Assembly: GCA_030427735.1 (NCBI GenBank)
Contig: JAUIBP010000002.1
Coordinates: forward strand, 372,001 to 436,000
Reading direction: 5' to 3'
Origin: Bacteroidia bacterium
Lineage (GTDB): Bacteria > Bacteroidota > Bacteroidia > Flavobacteriales > Flavobacteriaceae
DNA: 64,000 nt
In this document: one piece after another, positions 54,877-64,000 of the stretch
Layout: each line of letters starts with the position of its first letter
How positions within the stretch are numbered: position 1 is the stretch's first letter
Notes under the pieces: generated by a model
Told to the model about the DNA's origin: nothing
Databases searched by the model: none
Seen by the model: the letters and a program-made list of their open reading frames with translations, nothing else
Program-made: the position numbers and the translations under genes

Positions 54877-56285
54877 AGTGCTGGTTTTAAAGAGTTATAA
54901 AGATTAATATATGCTTGCGCCGAAGCATGCCAAGAGTGGTCTATGGTCATGATGTCGTGCTGTATTTGATTAAATTTTGGGTCGCCGTAAAATGAAATCG
55001 CGCGGTTTATGGCATTACATATTTCTGATACCGTAGCGCCATCGTGGCAAATACCAAATCCGTTGGGTACAGAAAGGTCTTTAACGGTATCTTTTAAACC
55101 GCCTATTTTATTAACAATAGGTATAGTGCCGTATTTTAAAGCGTACATTTGGTTAAGGCCACAAGGTTCTACACGCGAGGGCATGAGTAAAAAATCTGCT
55201 CCAGCGTATATAATATGCGATAACTTTTCGTCGTATCCAATAAAGGTATTGTAAAGTCCTGTAAACTGATCTTTAAAAGCATTAAGTTGATACTCTACTT
55301 CTTGGTGCCCAGAACCTAGTAGTAAAATATTGCATTGCCGTTGCTGTAAAATAGTCTGAAAAACTTCTGGAAATAAATCGCTGCCTTTTTCATGCACTAA
55401 TCGCCCAATAAAAGCAATTAAAGGTTTGTTACTATCTAAATTGAAGGTATCGCAAAGCCATTTTTTGTTGGCTTGTTTACCTGCTTCTAAAGTTTCTGTA
55501 GTATAATTTTTAATAATAAAAGCATCTGTTTCTGTATTCCAAACCTCGGTGTCAATTCCGTTTAAAATGCCTTTACATTTAGCAAATTCATGTTGTAGCA
55601 AGTCTTCTAGGCCGTTTGCTTTTTGTCTGAGTTCTTCCATATAACTTGGTGAAACGGTCGTAATACGCCAAGCGCATTTTATAGCTGCGGCTAAAGGATT
55701 GATAACGTGATACCAATCTAAAAGCCCAACATTATCGAAATTAAATTCGGGAATTAAACCTACTAAATCGTGCGAAAACCAACCTTGGTATTGCGCATTG
55801 TGAATAGTTAAAACACTGGGTGTATTTTTAAAACTTGCGTATTTATGGCTTTCTTGCATCATAAAAGGAACCAAGCCTGTATGATGATCGTGACAATGTA
55901 CCACGTCGGTTAGGTTTTCTTGTAAGAGTAACCAATCTAACGCTGCTATTTGAAACGCTAAAAAACGTTCTGTATCGAATGCCGAATACACATAATCTTT
56001 GAACAGTAATTCTGGAACATGAATAAAAAATACATCAAATTCTAAAATGTCATCTTTTAATTTTAAAACTTGATACTCGTAAGGTGTAGCACCTAAATGT
56101 AATACGCCTTGATGTAACGTTATAAAATTATGCGAATTGGTAAAGTTGTTATTGTAAAAAGGCATAATAACATGACTGTTTACACCTAGCTCGTTTAGGT
56201 ACTTTGGTAAAGCACCAACAACATCGGCTAAGCCACCAACTTTAGCAATGGGATAACATTCTGCGCTTAAATGAGTGATAGTCAT
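54873..56285 (-). CDS. glgA: Glycogen synthase (ADP-glucose type)
   Basis: A 470-residue GT5 enzyme that extends alpha-1,4-glucan from ADP-glucose. The opening KVGGLADVVGALPK (15-28) holds the ADP-glucose-binding lysine K15, and the C-terminal half has PSRVEPCGLNQMYALKYG, the nucleotide-sugar site of the GT-B fold. It is the first gene of the glgA-glgC-glgB-GH31 unit, with 128 gene-free bases upstream containing its promoter. Next upstream is lepA in the same direction. Confidence 0.95.
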   Translation of the reverse strand: MTITHLSAECYPIAKVGGLADVVGALPKYLNELGVNSHVIMPFYNNNFTNSHNFITLHQGVLHLGATPYEYQVLKLKDDILEFDVFFIHVPELLFKDYVYSAFDTERFLAFQIAALDWLLLQENLTDVVHCHDHHTGLVPFMMQESHKYASFKNTPSVLTIHNAQYQGWFSHDLVGLIPEFNFDNVGLLDWYHVINPLAAAIKCAWRITTVSPSYMEELRQKANGLEDLLQHEFAKCKGILNGIDTEVWNTETDAFIIKNYTTETLEAGKQANKKWLCDTFNLDSNKPLIAFIGRLVHEKGSDLFPEVFQTILQQRQCNILLLGSGHQEVEYQLNAFKDQFTGLYNTFIGYDEKLSHIIYAGADFLLMPSRVEPCGLNQMYALKYGTIPIVNKIGGLKDTVKDLSVPNGFGICHDGATVSEICNAINRAISFYGDPKFNQIQHDIMTIDHSWHASAQAYINLYNSLKPAL

Positions 56286-56413
56286 AGAGTAAAAAATGGC
56301 ATTACTCTATAAACTTAATCATATTATCCGAATAGTGTGTTATTTTTCTGTCACTATTATAAAAAATAATTTTTAAGCCTTATTTCGTTATTAAATTTAG
56401 AAATAAAAGGGCT

Positions 56414-58210
56414 CTAATCATTCAATTTAAGAACGGCCATAAAGGCTTGCTGAGGAATCTCTACATTACCAACTTGGCGCATACGTTTTTTACCTTTTTT
56501 TTGCTTTTCTAACAGTTTACGTTTACGCGAAATATCGCCACCATAACATTTGGCAGTAACATCTTTACGAAGTGCTTTTATGGTTTCTCTAGAAATAATT
56601 TTAGCGCCAATAGCTGCTTGAATAGGAATATCGAATTGTTGACGTGGTATTAATTCTTTTAATTTTTCGCACATTTTTTTACCAATAGTCTGTGCATTAT
56701 CGGCATGAATTAAAGCAGAAAGGGCATCTACAGGTTGTGCATTTAACAGAATATCTACACGAACTAATTTTGAAGATTTCATGCCAATTGGATGATAATC
56801 GAATGAGGCATAACCTTTAGATACAGTTTTTAATCGGTCGTAAAAATCGAATACAATTTCGGCCAAAGGCATATCAAAACTTAATTCTACACGTTCTGGT
56901 GTTAAGTAGGTTTGATTGGTAATCATACCACGTTTTTCAATACATAACGACATGACATTACCTACAAAGTCTGCTTTGGTAATTATGGTTGCTTTTATGT
57001 AAGGTTCTTCTACGCGATCTAAACCAGACGGATCTGGCAAATCGCTTGGGTTATTTACAATAATAATATCGTTAGGATGCTTTTTTGTAAAGGCGTGATA
57101 CGATACGTTGGGTACAGTAGTAATAACCGTCATATCGAATTCGCGTTCCAAACGCTCCTGGATAATTTCCATGTGCAGCATCCCCAAGAATCCACAACGG
57201 AAACCAAAACCTAAAGCCGCAGAGCTTTCTGGACTAAAAACTAACGAAGCGTCGTTAAGTTGTAATTTTTCCATCGAGGCACGAAGTTCTTCGTAATCTT
57301 CGGTATCAACCGGATAAATACCAGCAAAAACCATAGGTTTTACATCTTCAAAACCACTAATGGCATTCTTAGTTGGGTCTTTAGCGTCGGTAATAGTATC
57401 TCCAACCTTTACTTCTTTAGCTTCTTTAATTCCTGTGATTAAATAACCTACATCACCTGCTTTAATTTCAGATTTAGGATGCTGTGTTAATTTTAATGTA
57501 CCAACTTCGTCGGCATTATAGGTTTTGCCAGTGGCAATGAATTTAATTTGTTGGTTTTTTTTAATAGAACCGTGAATGACTCTAAAATAGGTTTCAACAC
57601 CGCGAAATGGGTTATAAACCGAATCAAAAATTAAAGCTTGTAACGGATCGTTTACATTACCTTTTGGGGCAGGAATACGATTGATAATGGCATCTAAAAT
57701 AGCCTCTATCCCTAAACCTGTTTTAGCACTTGCAGGAATAACATCTTCTGGATTACAACCTAGTAAGTCTACAATATCATCGGTTACTTCTTCCGGGTTG
57801 GCACTCGGTAAATCTACCTTGTTTAGCACAGGAATAATTTCCAGGTCGTTTTCTAAAGCTAAGTACAGGTTAGAAATGGTTTGTGCCTGAATACTTTGTG
57901 CTGCATCAACAATTAAAAGTGCACCTTCGCAGGCGGCTATAGAACGCGATACTTCATACGAAAAATCCACATGGCCAGGCGTATCAATTAAATTCAAAAT
58001 ATAATGTTCACCTTTGTAAATATAATCCATTTGTATAGCGTGCGATTTTATGGTTATACCGCGTTCGCGCTCCAAATCCATACTATCTAATAGTTGGTTT
58101 TGTTTTTCGCGTTCGGTAACAGAACCGGTAAAATCTAATAAACGATCGGCTAATGTACTTTTACCATGATCGATATGCGCTATAATGCAAAAGTTTCTGA
58201 TGTTGTTCAT
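56414..58210 (-). CDS. lepA: Elongation factor 4 (LepA)
   Basis: A 598-residue ribosome-associated GTPase. The P-loop AHIDHGKST is at 11-19, switch II carries DTPGHVDF, and the specificity words NKVD and SAKTG follow. The family-specific C-terminal domain has [24 protein letters not shown] near the end. Length is normal for LepA. It acts on the ribosome to restart stalled or mistranslocated complexes. It sits alone between glgA and the divergent receptor gene at 58380. Confidence 0.97.
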   Translation of the reverse strand: MNNIRNFCIIAHIDHGKSTLADRLLDFTGSVTEREKQNQLLDSMDLERERGITIKSHAIQMDYIYKGEHYILNLIDTPGHVDFSYEVSRSIAACEGALLIVDAAQSIQAQTISNLYLALENDLEIIPVLNKVDLPSANPEEVTDDIVDLLGCNPEDVIPASAKTGLGIEAILDAIINRIPAPKGNVNDPLQALIFDSVYNPFRGVETYFRVIHGSIKKNQQIKFIATGKTYNADEVGTLKLTQHPKSEIKAGDVGYLITGIKEAKEVKVGDTITDAKDPTKNAISGFEDVKPMVFAGIYPVDTEDYEELRASMEKLQLNDASLVFSPESSAALGFGFRCGFLGMLHMEIIQERLEREFDMTVITTVPNVSYHAFTKKHPNDIIIVNNPSDLPDPSGLDRVEEPYIKATIITKADFVGNVMSLCIEKRGMITNQTYLTPERVELSFDMPLAEIVFDFYDRLKTVSKGYASFDYHPIGMKSSKLVRVDILLNAQPVDALSALIHADNAQTIGKKMCEKLKELIPRQQFDIPIQAAIGAKIISRETIKALRKDVTAKCYGGDISRKRKLLEKQKKGKKRMRQVGNVEIPQQAFMAVLKLND

Positions 58211-58329
58211 AAAGAAAAGTATTCCTTGCTTTAATCTGCAAATATAGTTGATTTCTACGAGTAAAATTATATTTTAGGTGCTTATTAATGTAAGATTTAA
58301 GCTACGTATAAAATGTGGTTTTGCCGTAA

Positions 58330-58358
58330 TTGTATTAATTGTAATTATTTTATGTTTG
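58330..58358 (+). promoter_or_regulatory. Promoter of the outer-membrane receptor gene
   Basis: TTG at 58330-58332 and TATGTTTG at 58351-58358, 18 bases apart, match the Bacteroidota TTG...TAnnTTTG pattern. Transcription would start near 58365, leaving a leader of about 15 bases. Confidence 0.6.
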
Positions 58359-58379
58359 TAAGCCTAACTAACCTACTTT

Positions 58380-60785
58380 ATGCATCAAAAAATTACCTTG
58401 TTACTCTTTTTTAGTTATTTATGTTGTTTTTCGCAAGATTTTAAGGTAACAGGGTTTGTAAAAGATGCTAATACCAATGCGATTGAATTTGCAAATGTTT
58501 TGTTGGTGTCTCAGCAAGACGAATCGATAGTACAAGGAACCACCACCAACGCTACAGGTTTTTTTAGTCTGGATCAAGTGCCAGAAGGAGCGTATACACT
58601 GAAAATTAGTTTTATAGGTTACGACACATTTACAAGTCCCCTTCAATTAAATACCTCATTAGATTTAAATGCGATAGAGTTAAAAGAATCTTCCGAAACT
58701 TTAGATGCAATAAATATTGTTGGTAAGCGCCCTACTTTTAAAAAACAACCCGATCGGATAATTTTTAATATAGAGCAAACTTCATTAACCGAAGGTAGCA
58801 TACTGGATGTTTTAAAAAACACACCTGGTATATTAATTATGAATGATGAAATAAGTGTAAAAAACAGCTCCAATATCATTTATTTAATTAACAATAAAAG
58901 AGTGTATTTAACAGGCGATGATTTACAGCAATTGTTATCGGGTACCAGTGCAAACGATGTGCAAGGGGTTGAGGTTATTACAAATCCGCCAGCAAAGTAC
59001 GATGCGGAAGGTTCGGCTGTAATAAATATTAGAATGAGCAAAAATTTGGTTACGGGCTATAACGGAAGCCTTTTTGGAAATTTTACGCAAGGTATTCATC
59101 CGCGTTACAAGGCTGGAATGAGTCATTTTTATAAAACCGATAAGCTAAATATTTTTGGTAATTACGCTTATAGTCAAGATAAAATTGATAGGTATAATTC
59201 TGGTAAAGTAAATTTTATAGAGCAAGGTGTTAAAGTAGGGCAGTGGCACGATGAGATTAATAGAACCACAAAATCTAGAACCCATAATGCCAATGTAAAT
59301 ATCGATTACGATTTTAACGATACCAACACTTTATCGTTTACGGCAAATGCAAATATAACACCGTATTGGAAGCGTAAAACAGAAATGGAAACCCAAGCGG
59401 TAGATTCGTCTTTTACCTCGTTGAATTACACAGACGATAACACTACAAATCTGGCTTTTAATATCGATTATACCAATCGGTCGGAGTCAGGCAACACGTT
59501 ATCTGTAAACGTGCATCATACCAATTACGATTACGACAGAGCACAAGATGTTACTTCTCAGTATTTTGATGATTCGCAACAGTTTACCCGAAATAATGTA
59601 TTTGATGTTACTTCGCTTCAAAACACACACATTTATACAGGTCAGATAGATTATAGCATGCTTTTACAAGTTTTTAATTTAGATATGGGTGTAAAATTAT
59701 CGCATATCGATTCTAAAAGCGATGTACTTCAAATAAACACAACAGGGGGCGTGCCTGTTACAGATGTTGGTAATAGTGGTGCTTTCGAATATAACGAAAT
59801 GAATTATGCCGGATATGTAAGCCTTGCTAAATCCTGGGAAACTTGGCAGTTTTCTGCTGGTTTACGTGGCGAATACACCAATGCCGAAGGCGATGTATCA
59901 ATCAATAATCAGAAGAACGTTTTCGATTATTTTAAATTATTTCCTACGTTAAACATAACTCACGATTTTAACGAAAATCATAGTTTAGGTCTCGCTTATG
60001 GTAAGCGTATAGAGCGTCCGAGCTATTCAGCATTAAATCCGTTTAAGTTTTATTTTAACGATTATACCTATTTGCAAGGTAACCCAAACTTACAACCTAC
60101 CATATCGCATTTAACCACGTTGTCGTATACCTTAAACCAAACCTATACTTTTGAGCTTTACTATAGGTACGAAGACAATCCGACATCGGAACTTGTGTTT
60201 CAGGAAAACAATACCAATCAAATTAGTTATTTGCCTGTTAACTTAGATAGATCGGAAGATTTTGGATTCGATTTTATGACGTACAAGCCCCTTACCAATG
60301 TCTGGTCTATTTATTTTATAAATTCTATTTTTCACGAAACCGCTTATTTTAATGCTGTACAAAGTGGTAATACACTAGAGTCTAACAAAACTTGGGCGAT
60401 GTATAGCAATTTTATGAACTTTTTTAGCCTGTTAGAAGATCAAAGCTTAAATATAGATGTATCTATTTTGTACATGACACCTATGATAAACGGATCGGCA
60501 AATGTGTCTTCTAGAGCCCAAATAGATTTAGGTGTTAAAAAAGCATTCAACAACGGTAAATGGGTGGCATCTTTAAAAGCAAGCGATATTTTTAGGACTA
60601 CAGATTTTACGGTTAAAAATAAATACTTAAATCAAGATAACGCTTATTATAACCGTTTTGATAATCAATGGATTCGCTTTGGCTTACGCTATAACTTTGG
60701 GAATACCAAGTTAACGACCAATGAAAAGGAAGAAAAAGATTTAAACGAAAGAGACCGTTTGCAGGGCGAAGGTTCAAATCATTAA
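58380..60785 (+). CDS. TonB-type outer-membrane receptor, OMP beta-barrel family
   Basis: An 801-residue outer-membrane protein with a signal peptide (about 1-18, CCFSQ). It has a CarboxypepD_reg-like sandwich (about 20-105), then a plug-like domain with SLTEGSILDVLKNTPGILI and EVITNPPAKYDAEGSAVINI. The C-terminal two thirds is a beta-barrel (OMP_b-brl_3 type) ending in FGLRYNFGN... and a polar tail. The plug is shorter and lacks the FNVRGG word of the receptor at 11287-13659, so the two belong to different receptor subfamilies. The gene has its own promoter and no accessory lipoprotein beside it. Its substrate is unknown. Confidence 0.88.
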   Translation: MHQKITLLLFFSYLCCFSQDFKVTGFVKDANTNAIEFANVLLVSQQDESIVQGTTTNATGFFSLDQVPEGAYTLKISFIGYDTFTSPLQLNTSLDLNAIELKESSETLDAINIVGKRPTFKKQPDRIIFNIEQTSLTEGSILDVLKNTPGILIMNDEISVKNSSNIIYLINNKRVYLTGDDLQQLLSGTSANDVQGVEVITNPPAKYDAEGSAVINIRMSKNLVTGYNGSLFGNFTQGIHPRYKAGMSHFYKTDKLNIFGNYAYSQDKIDRYNSGKVNFIEQGVKVGQWHDEINRTTKSRTHNANVNIDYDFNDTNTLSFTANANITPYWKRKTEMETQAVDSSFTSLNYTDDNTTNLAFNIDYTNRSESGNTLSVNVHHTNYDYDRAQDVTSQYFDDSQQFTRNNVFDVTSLQNTHIYTGQIDYSMLLQVFNLDMGVKLSHIDSKSDVLQINTTGGVPVTDVGNSGAFEYNEMNYAGYVSLAKSWETWQFSAGLRGEYTNAEGDVSINNQKNVFDYFKLFPTLNITHDFNENHSLGLAYGKRIERPSYSALNPFKFYFNDYTYLQGNPNLQPTISHLTTLSYTLNQTYTFELYYRYEDNPTSELVFQENNTNQISYLPVNLDRSEDFGFDFMTYKPLTNVWSIYFINSIFHETAYFNAVQSGNTLESNKTWAMYSNFMNFFSLLEDQSLNIDVSILYMTPMINGSANVSSRAQIDLGVKKAFNNGKWVASLKASDIFRTTDFTVKNKYLNQDNAYYNRFDNQWIRFGLRYNFGNTKLTTNEKEEKDLNERDRLQGEGSNH

Positions 60786-60878
60786 AAAATCGTTCCAATT
60801 ACATTTTAATATTTCCCAGGATTTAATATCATTTTATTAACTTTAAAACTCTAGTTTACAAAACTATAGCAGCTATAG

Positions 60879-60908
60879 TTGATATTTCTATAGTTTTGAG
60901 TATTTTTG
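60879..60908 (+). promoter_or_regulatory. Promoter of dusB
   Basis: TTG at 60879-60881 and TATTTTTG at 60901-60908, 19 bases apart, match the Bacteroidota consensus in both boxes and spacing. The dusB start codon (TTG at 60929) lies 20 bases downstream. Confidence 0.65.
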
Positions 60909-60928
60909 CACTCTTAAAAAATTAGGCT

Positions 60929-61921
60929 TTGGTTAAAATAGATACTATAGAACTTCCAGATTTTCCGTTGTTATTAGCTCCAATGGAAGATGTTAGCGAT
61001 CCGCCGTTTCGTGCCTTATGTAAAGAACAGGGGGCAGATGTGGTGTATACCGAATTTATTTCTAGTGAAGGATTAATTCGTGATGCTGCCAAAAGTACCA
61101 TGAAATTAGATATCTACGAGAAGGAACGTCCAGTGGGCATTCAAATTTTTGGTGCTAATTTAGATAGCATGCTACAAACTGTAGATATCGTAACCGAATC
61201 TAAACCCGATATAATCGATATTAATTTTGGTTGCCCTGTAAAAAAAGTAGTCTCTAAAGGTGCTGGAGCAGGGATATTAAAAGACATCGATTTAATGGTG
61301 AGTTTAACCAAAGAAATGGTAAAACGCACACATTTACCCATTACCGTTAAAACCCGTTTGGGTTGGGATCACGAGTCTATTCGTATTGTCGAGGTGGCCG
61401 AGCGTTTGCAGGATGTAGGTTGTAAAGCCATATCTATACATGGGCGTACACGCGCCCAAATGTATAAAGGCGACGCCAATTGGGGACCGATAGCTGAGGT
61501 AAAAAACAACCCGCGTATGCATATTCCTGTTTTTGGAAATGGCGATGTAGATACACCAGAGCGTGCCATGAAAATGCGCGACGAATATGGATTGGATGGC
61601 TGTATGATTGGTCGTGCCAGTATTGGAAATCCATGGTTTTTTAAGCAGGTAAAACACTTTTTTAAAACAGGCGAGCATTTGGCACCGATTACAATTGAAG
61701 AACGTGTAGAAGCTGCCAAACGTCATTTACAAATGGCTATAGATTGGAAGGGTGAAACCTTAGGCGTTTTCGAAACACGTCGTCATTATACCAATTATTT
61801 TAAGGGCATTCCTCACTTTAAAGAATATCGTACTAAAATGGTTACTAGCGATGATGCTAAAGATGTTTTCGATGCGTTTGATGCCGTTTTAAACGATTTT
61901 TCCGACTATCAGTTTGCTTAA
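60929..61921 (+). CDS. dusB: tRNA-dihydrouridine synthase (DusB type)
   Basis: A 330-residue FMN enzyme that reduces uridines in the tRNA D loop. The family words are LAPMEDVSDPPFRALCKE (16-33) and INFGCPVKKVVSKGAG, with the catalytic cysteine C102, then KTRLGWDHES, RTRAQMYKGDANW and DGCMIGRASIGNPW. The start is TTG at 60929: an in-frame stop at 60923 closes the upstream frame and the next ATG lies in the LAPM word, too far in. The gene has a well-formed promoter and its stop is only 7 bases from the convergent permease gene. Confidence 0.94.
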   Translation: MVKIDTIELPDFPLLLAPMEDVSDPPFRALCKEQGADVVYTEFISSEGLIRDAAKSTMKLDIYEKERPVGIQIFGANLDSMLQTVDIVTESKPDIIDINFGCPVKKVVSKGAGAGILKDIDLMVSLTKEMVKRTHLPITVKTRLGWDHESIRIVEVAERLQDVGCKAISIHGRTRAQMYKGDANWGPIAEVKNNPRMHIPVFGNGDVDTPERAMKMRDEYGLDGCMIGRASIGNPWFFKQVKHFFKTGEHLAPITIEERVEAAKRHLQMAIDWKGETLGVFETRRHYTNYFKGIPHFKEYRTKMVTSDDAKDVFDAFDAVLNDFSDYQFA

Positions 61922-61928
61922 CTTTAAG

Positions 61929-63134
61929 TTATATCTGTGCTATTAGCGATTTCGAAATACGCACAGAAGCTACTTTAGATGCGAGAATACCCAAAACCGA
62001 AATAGTAATAAATACCACTACAATATTTGCTACTGTTATAGCTACGGGGTAGGGCAAACTAGGCGTAATCATAACCAACGAAAAGGTTTGTTGTAACCCA
62101 ACAATTATCAGTCCTAATACAATACCTAAAATACCACCTAGTATGGCCATTAAGCTACCTTGGTAAAAAAAGATTTTACGAATATCTTTTATAGAAGCAC
62201 CTAATTTAAATAAGGTGCTTAAGGTTTTCTTTTTATCTAAAATCATCATGATTATAGAGCCAACAACATTAAAAAGTGCTATTATTAATACTAAGGTAAA
62301 AATTAAGTAAACCGCTAAATTTTCGGTGTTTAGCATTTTATAAAGCGCATCGTTTAATTGTGCTCTGTTTTTTATAACAATAGCGTTTCCTAAAATGCTT
62401 GTCAGCTTATTTTTTACTGTGGTTTCGTCTGCATTGGCTTGCATTTTAAATTCTATGCCAGACACCTGATTGGGTGTGTAGCTTAAAAGATCTTGCGTAA
62501 TGTTTAAATCGGCATATACATAAGTATCGTTTAAAGTCTCGTTAATATCAAATAAGCCAACATTAATACAGTGTATGGCATTAAAAGCGCTTTTGGTAGA
62601 GGTAATTTGCCCAGTGCCGGGTTTGGGTACATAAATAGTAACCGATTTTCCGTAATCTAGAACTCCTAAAGAAAGTTGATTAGATACCCCCCAGCCAGCA
62701 ACCATTTGGGTAGTATTTGGCGCAATCCAACTGCCCTGTACAATAACAGAATCTACCGCATTAACTACACTGTAGTTCTGATCTACCCCTTTAATATAAG
62801 CAGGATAATTTTTGTTGTCGAAAGATAGGATTACACGTTCTTCAATGATTTTGGAAAACGAAGCGATATCTTCAAGTGCCGCCAGCTGCTGCTGCTGCTG
62901 TTCGGTAATAATAAACGATTTTCCAGTACTTGGTACGGCTTTTAAATCGGGGTCTATAATGGTAGAAAACTGTAAGGTAAAGTCTTTTAAACCAGAAAAA
63001 CCAGACAATACAATAAATAACGATGCAGCGCCTAAAATAACGCCAATAGCCGCAATTATTGTAATAAAATTTATGGCATTGTTGCTGCTTTTAGAGCGCA
63101 AATAACGTTTGGCAATATACAGCGGAAAATTCAC
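61929..63134 (-). CDS. ABC transporter permease of the LolC/E (FtsX-like) type
   Basis: A 401-residue membrane protein. The start MNFPLYIAKRYLRSK and ITIIAAIGVILGAASLFIVLSGF form TM1 (about 20-46). A periplasmic MacB_PCD-like domain (about 55-265) leads to three helices in the last third (about 275-395), the FtsX arrangement of LolC/LolE and MacB permeases. It should extract lipoproteins or similar from the inner membrane with a partner ATPase, which is not in this window. It starts at the base beside the rbfA stop. Confidence 0.9.
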   Translation of the reverse strand: MNFPLYIAKRYLRSKSSNNAINFITIIAAIGVILGAASLFIVLSGFSGLKDFTLQFSTIIDPDLKAVPSTGKSFIITEQQQQQLAALEDIASFSKIIEERVILSFDNKNYPAYIKGVDQNYSVVNAVDSVIVQGSWIAPNTTQMVAGWGVSNQLSLGVLDYGKSVTIYVPKPGTGQITSTKSAFNAIHCINVGLFDINETLNDTYVYADLNITQDLLSYTPNQVSGIEFKMQANADETTVKNKLTSILGNAIVIKNRAQLNDALYKMLNTENLAVYLIFTLVLIIALFNVVGSIIMMILDKKKTLSTLFKLGASIKDIRKIFFYQGSLMAILGGILGIVLGLIIVGLQQTFSLVMITPSLPYPVAITVANIVVVFITISVLGILASKVASVRISKSLIAQI

Positions 63135-63527
63135 TTACGACTTTTTACGTTTTCCTAAAAGGTCCGGATCTGTAATAGGGTTGTCTTTACCTTTTAAAGA
63201 TTGTTCTATTTGGTCGATATACTCCAAAGAATCATCAATAAAAAACTCTAAATTAGGCATGCGTCGCAATTGGTTTTTAGTGCGTTGTGCTAATTCATGT
63301 CTAATTAAAGGCGTATTCGATTTTATGCCTGCTAATAATTCTTTGCCCTTATTATTCGGAAAAATACTTAAATACACCTTAGCAATAGACAAATCTACAG
63401 TAACATTTACTTTAGAAACCGATATTAAAATACCTTGCATACCCCCTTGTGTAGCAGCACTTTGTAGTACGTCTACCAAATCGCGTTGTAAAACCGAACC
63501 TATTTTTTTCTGTCTATTACTTTCCAT
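63135..63527 (-). CDS. rbfA: Ribosome-binding factor A
   Basis: A 130-residue KH-fold-type protein that helps 16S rRNA 5' end maturation and late 30S assembly. The start MESNRQKKIGSVLQRDLVDVLQ and the words VSKVNVTVDLSIAKVYLSIFPN and HELAQRTKNQLRRMPNLEFFIDDS are standard for the family; the tail is basic and ends GKRKKS. The gene abuts the permease gene with no gap, as is usual in flavobacteria, and is 78 bases from the divergent epimerase gene. Confidence 0.95.
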   Translation of the reverse strand: MESNRQKKIGSVLQRDLVDVLQSAATQGGMQGILISVSKVNVTVDLSIAKVYLSIFPNNKGKELLAGIKSNTPLIRHELAQRTKNQLRRMPNLEFFIDDSLEYIDQIEQSLKGKDNPITDPDLLGKRKKS

Positions 63528-63605
63528 GTTGCAAAAATAGTGGATATTTAAAGATAATCTTACTTTTGATAGTAAAATTTATAGTTCTAACATAAAATTA
63601 TAAAA

Positions 63606-64000
63606 ATGAATAAAATAGAACATATAGGTATAGCTGTTAAACACTTAGAGACCTCTAATGCCTTGTTTGCTAAATTGTTTGGTACGCCACATTATAAGAC
63701 CGAAACTGTAGCCAGCGAAGGTGTTAAAACCTCTTTTTTTAAAGTCGGTGAAAATAAAATAGAATTGTTGGAAGCCACCACAGCCAATAGCCCAATTGCT
63801 AAGTTTTTAGAGCGGAAAGGGGAGGGTGTACACCATATTGCTTTTGATGTAGAAGATATTGTAGCAGAAATTAAACGCTTACAAGAAGAAGGGTTTACAG
63901 TACTGAACGAAACGCCTAAACGAGGGGCAGACAATAAGTTAGTTGCATTTTTACATCCTAAAGATGCTAATGGTGTGTTAATAGAACTTTGCCAAGAGAT
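63606..64000 (+). CDS. mce: Methylmalonyl-CoA epimerase (3' end cut by window edge)
   Basis: About 131 codons from the ATG at 63606 to the window end; the protein should need only a few more. It belongs to the glyoxalase/VOC fold: the start NKIEHIGIAVKHLETSNALF and the word GEGVHHIAFDVEDI carry metal-binding histidines, and LHPKDANGVLIELCQE near the end the acidic ligand. The enzyme interconverts (R)- and (S)-methylmalonyl-CoA in the propionate route. Length fits bacterial epimerases of about 134 residues. Confidence 0.9.
   Translation, partial: MNKIEHIGIAVKHLETSNALFAKLFGTPHYKTETVASEGVKTSFFKVGENKIELLEATTANSPIAKFLERKGEGVHHIAFDVEDIVAEIKRLQEEGFTVLNETPKRGADNKLVAFLHPKDANGVLIELCQE

Noticed and set aside
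58419-59126. Minus-strand reading frames opposite the receptor gene
   Set aside because: They lie wholly within the receptor coding region, have no family words and show codon use of a shadow frame.
61334-61726. Minus-strand reading frames opposite dusB
   Set aside because: Several overlap each other and dusB, which has clear catalytic words; they are shadows of that gene.

Overview
The window looks like a piece of a low-GC chromosome from a marine-type member of the Flavobacteriaceae (Bacteroidota). The evidence is the gene content: TonB-dependent receptors with a carboxypeptidase-like N-terminal domain, a DUF4249 partner lipoprotein, DUF4837, DUF4175 and DUF6909 proteins, a protease with a type IX secretion (T9SS) tail, and a glutaminyl-tRNA synthetase. 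Shine-Dalgarno sequences are lacking, and TAnnTTTG promoter elements recur. I cannot name a genus. The content is core chromosome: I saw no insertion sequence, prophage, CRISPR array, rRNA operon or obvious genomic island. One tRNA gene (Cys, GCA) is present.

Layout. 1-4381 (minus) is a tight envelope operon: M23 peptidase, GH3-family protein, DUF6909 protein, and the start of a Wzz-like protein cut by the window edge. 4500-8665 holds a lone tatA (plus) facing pgk, mltD and a DUF4837 lipoprotein (minus). 8875-10430 (plus) carries holB and a DoxX-like membrane protein. 10437-17892 (minus) carries a TonB receptor with its DUF4249 lipoprotein, an OmpH/Skp-like protein, a methyltransferase, mnmG and ybeY. 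A very large DUF4175 protein, gltX, a T9SS-tailed metalloprotease, an SPFH/YbjQ pair, a small repeat protein, a NarL-type two-component pair, glnS, folB, tRNA-Cys, a LysE-type exporter, a GIN-domain protein and rnr follow up to 35.65 kb.

From 35654 to 36362 there are about 709 AT-rich bases without a gene, at a point where genes diverge. Beyond it come rpiB, a zinc-type CDF transporter, a lipoprotein and an ElaA-like acetyltransferase (plus). Next are an S41 protease and a coupled pncB-pncA-rnpA cluster, an M1 peptidase, an S8 protease, an MBL hydrolase, a K+/Na+:H+ antiporter, a glycogen operon (glgA-glgC-glgB-GH31), lepA, a second TonB-type receptor, dusB, a LolC/E-like permease, rbfA and an almost complete methylmalonyl-CoA epimerase gene.

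The main finding concerns chromosome biology. Two perfect parS-type palindromes (core TGTTCCACGTGGAACA) flank mnmG at 15.5 and 17.5 kb. About 18 kb further on, the long gene-free AT-rich stretch carries a consensus DnaA box and repeated 13-mers. Hand-counted blocks inside minus-strand genes are C-rich on the plus strand to its left and G-rich to its right. Together these suggest the replication origin and its partition sites lie in this window. Other points worth checking are phosphorylase-like motifs in DUF6909, a long insert in the S8 protease, a C-terminal extension on GlnRS, a three-repeat secreted protein, and a hairpin with a promoter element in its loop upstream of the NAD-salvage genes. 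I did not find a clearly new defence, mobile or biosynthetic system.
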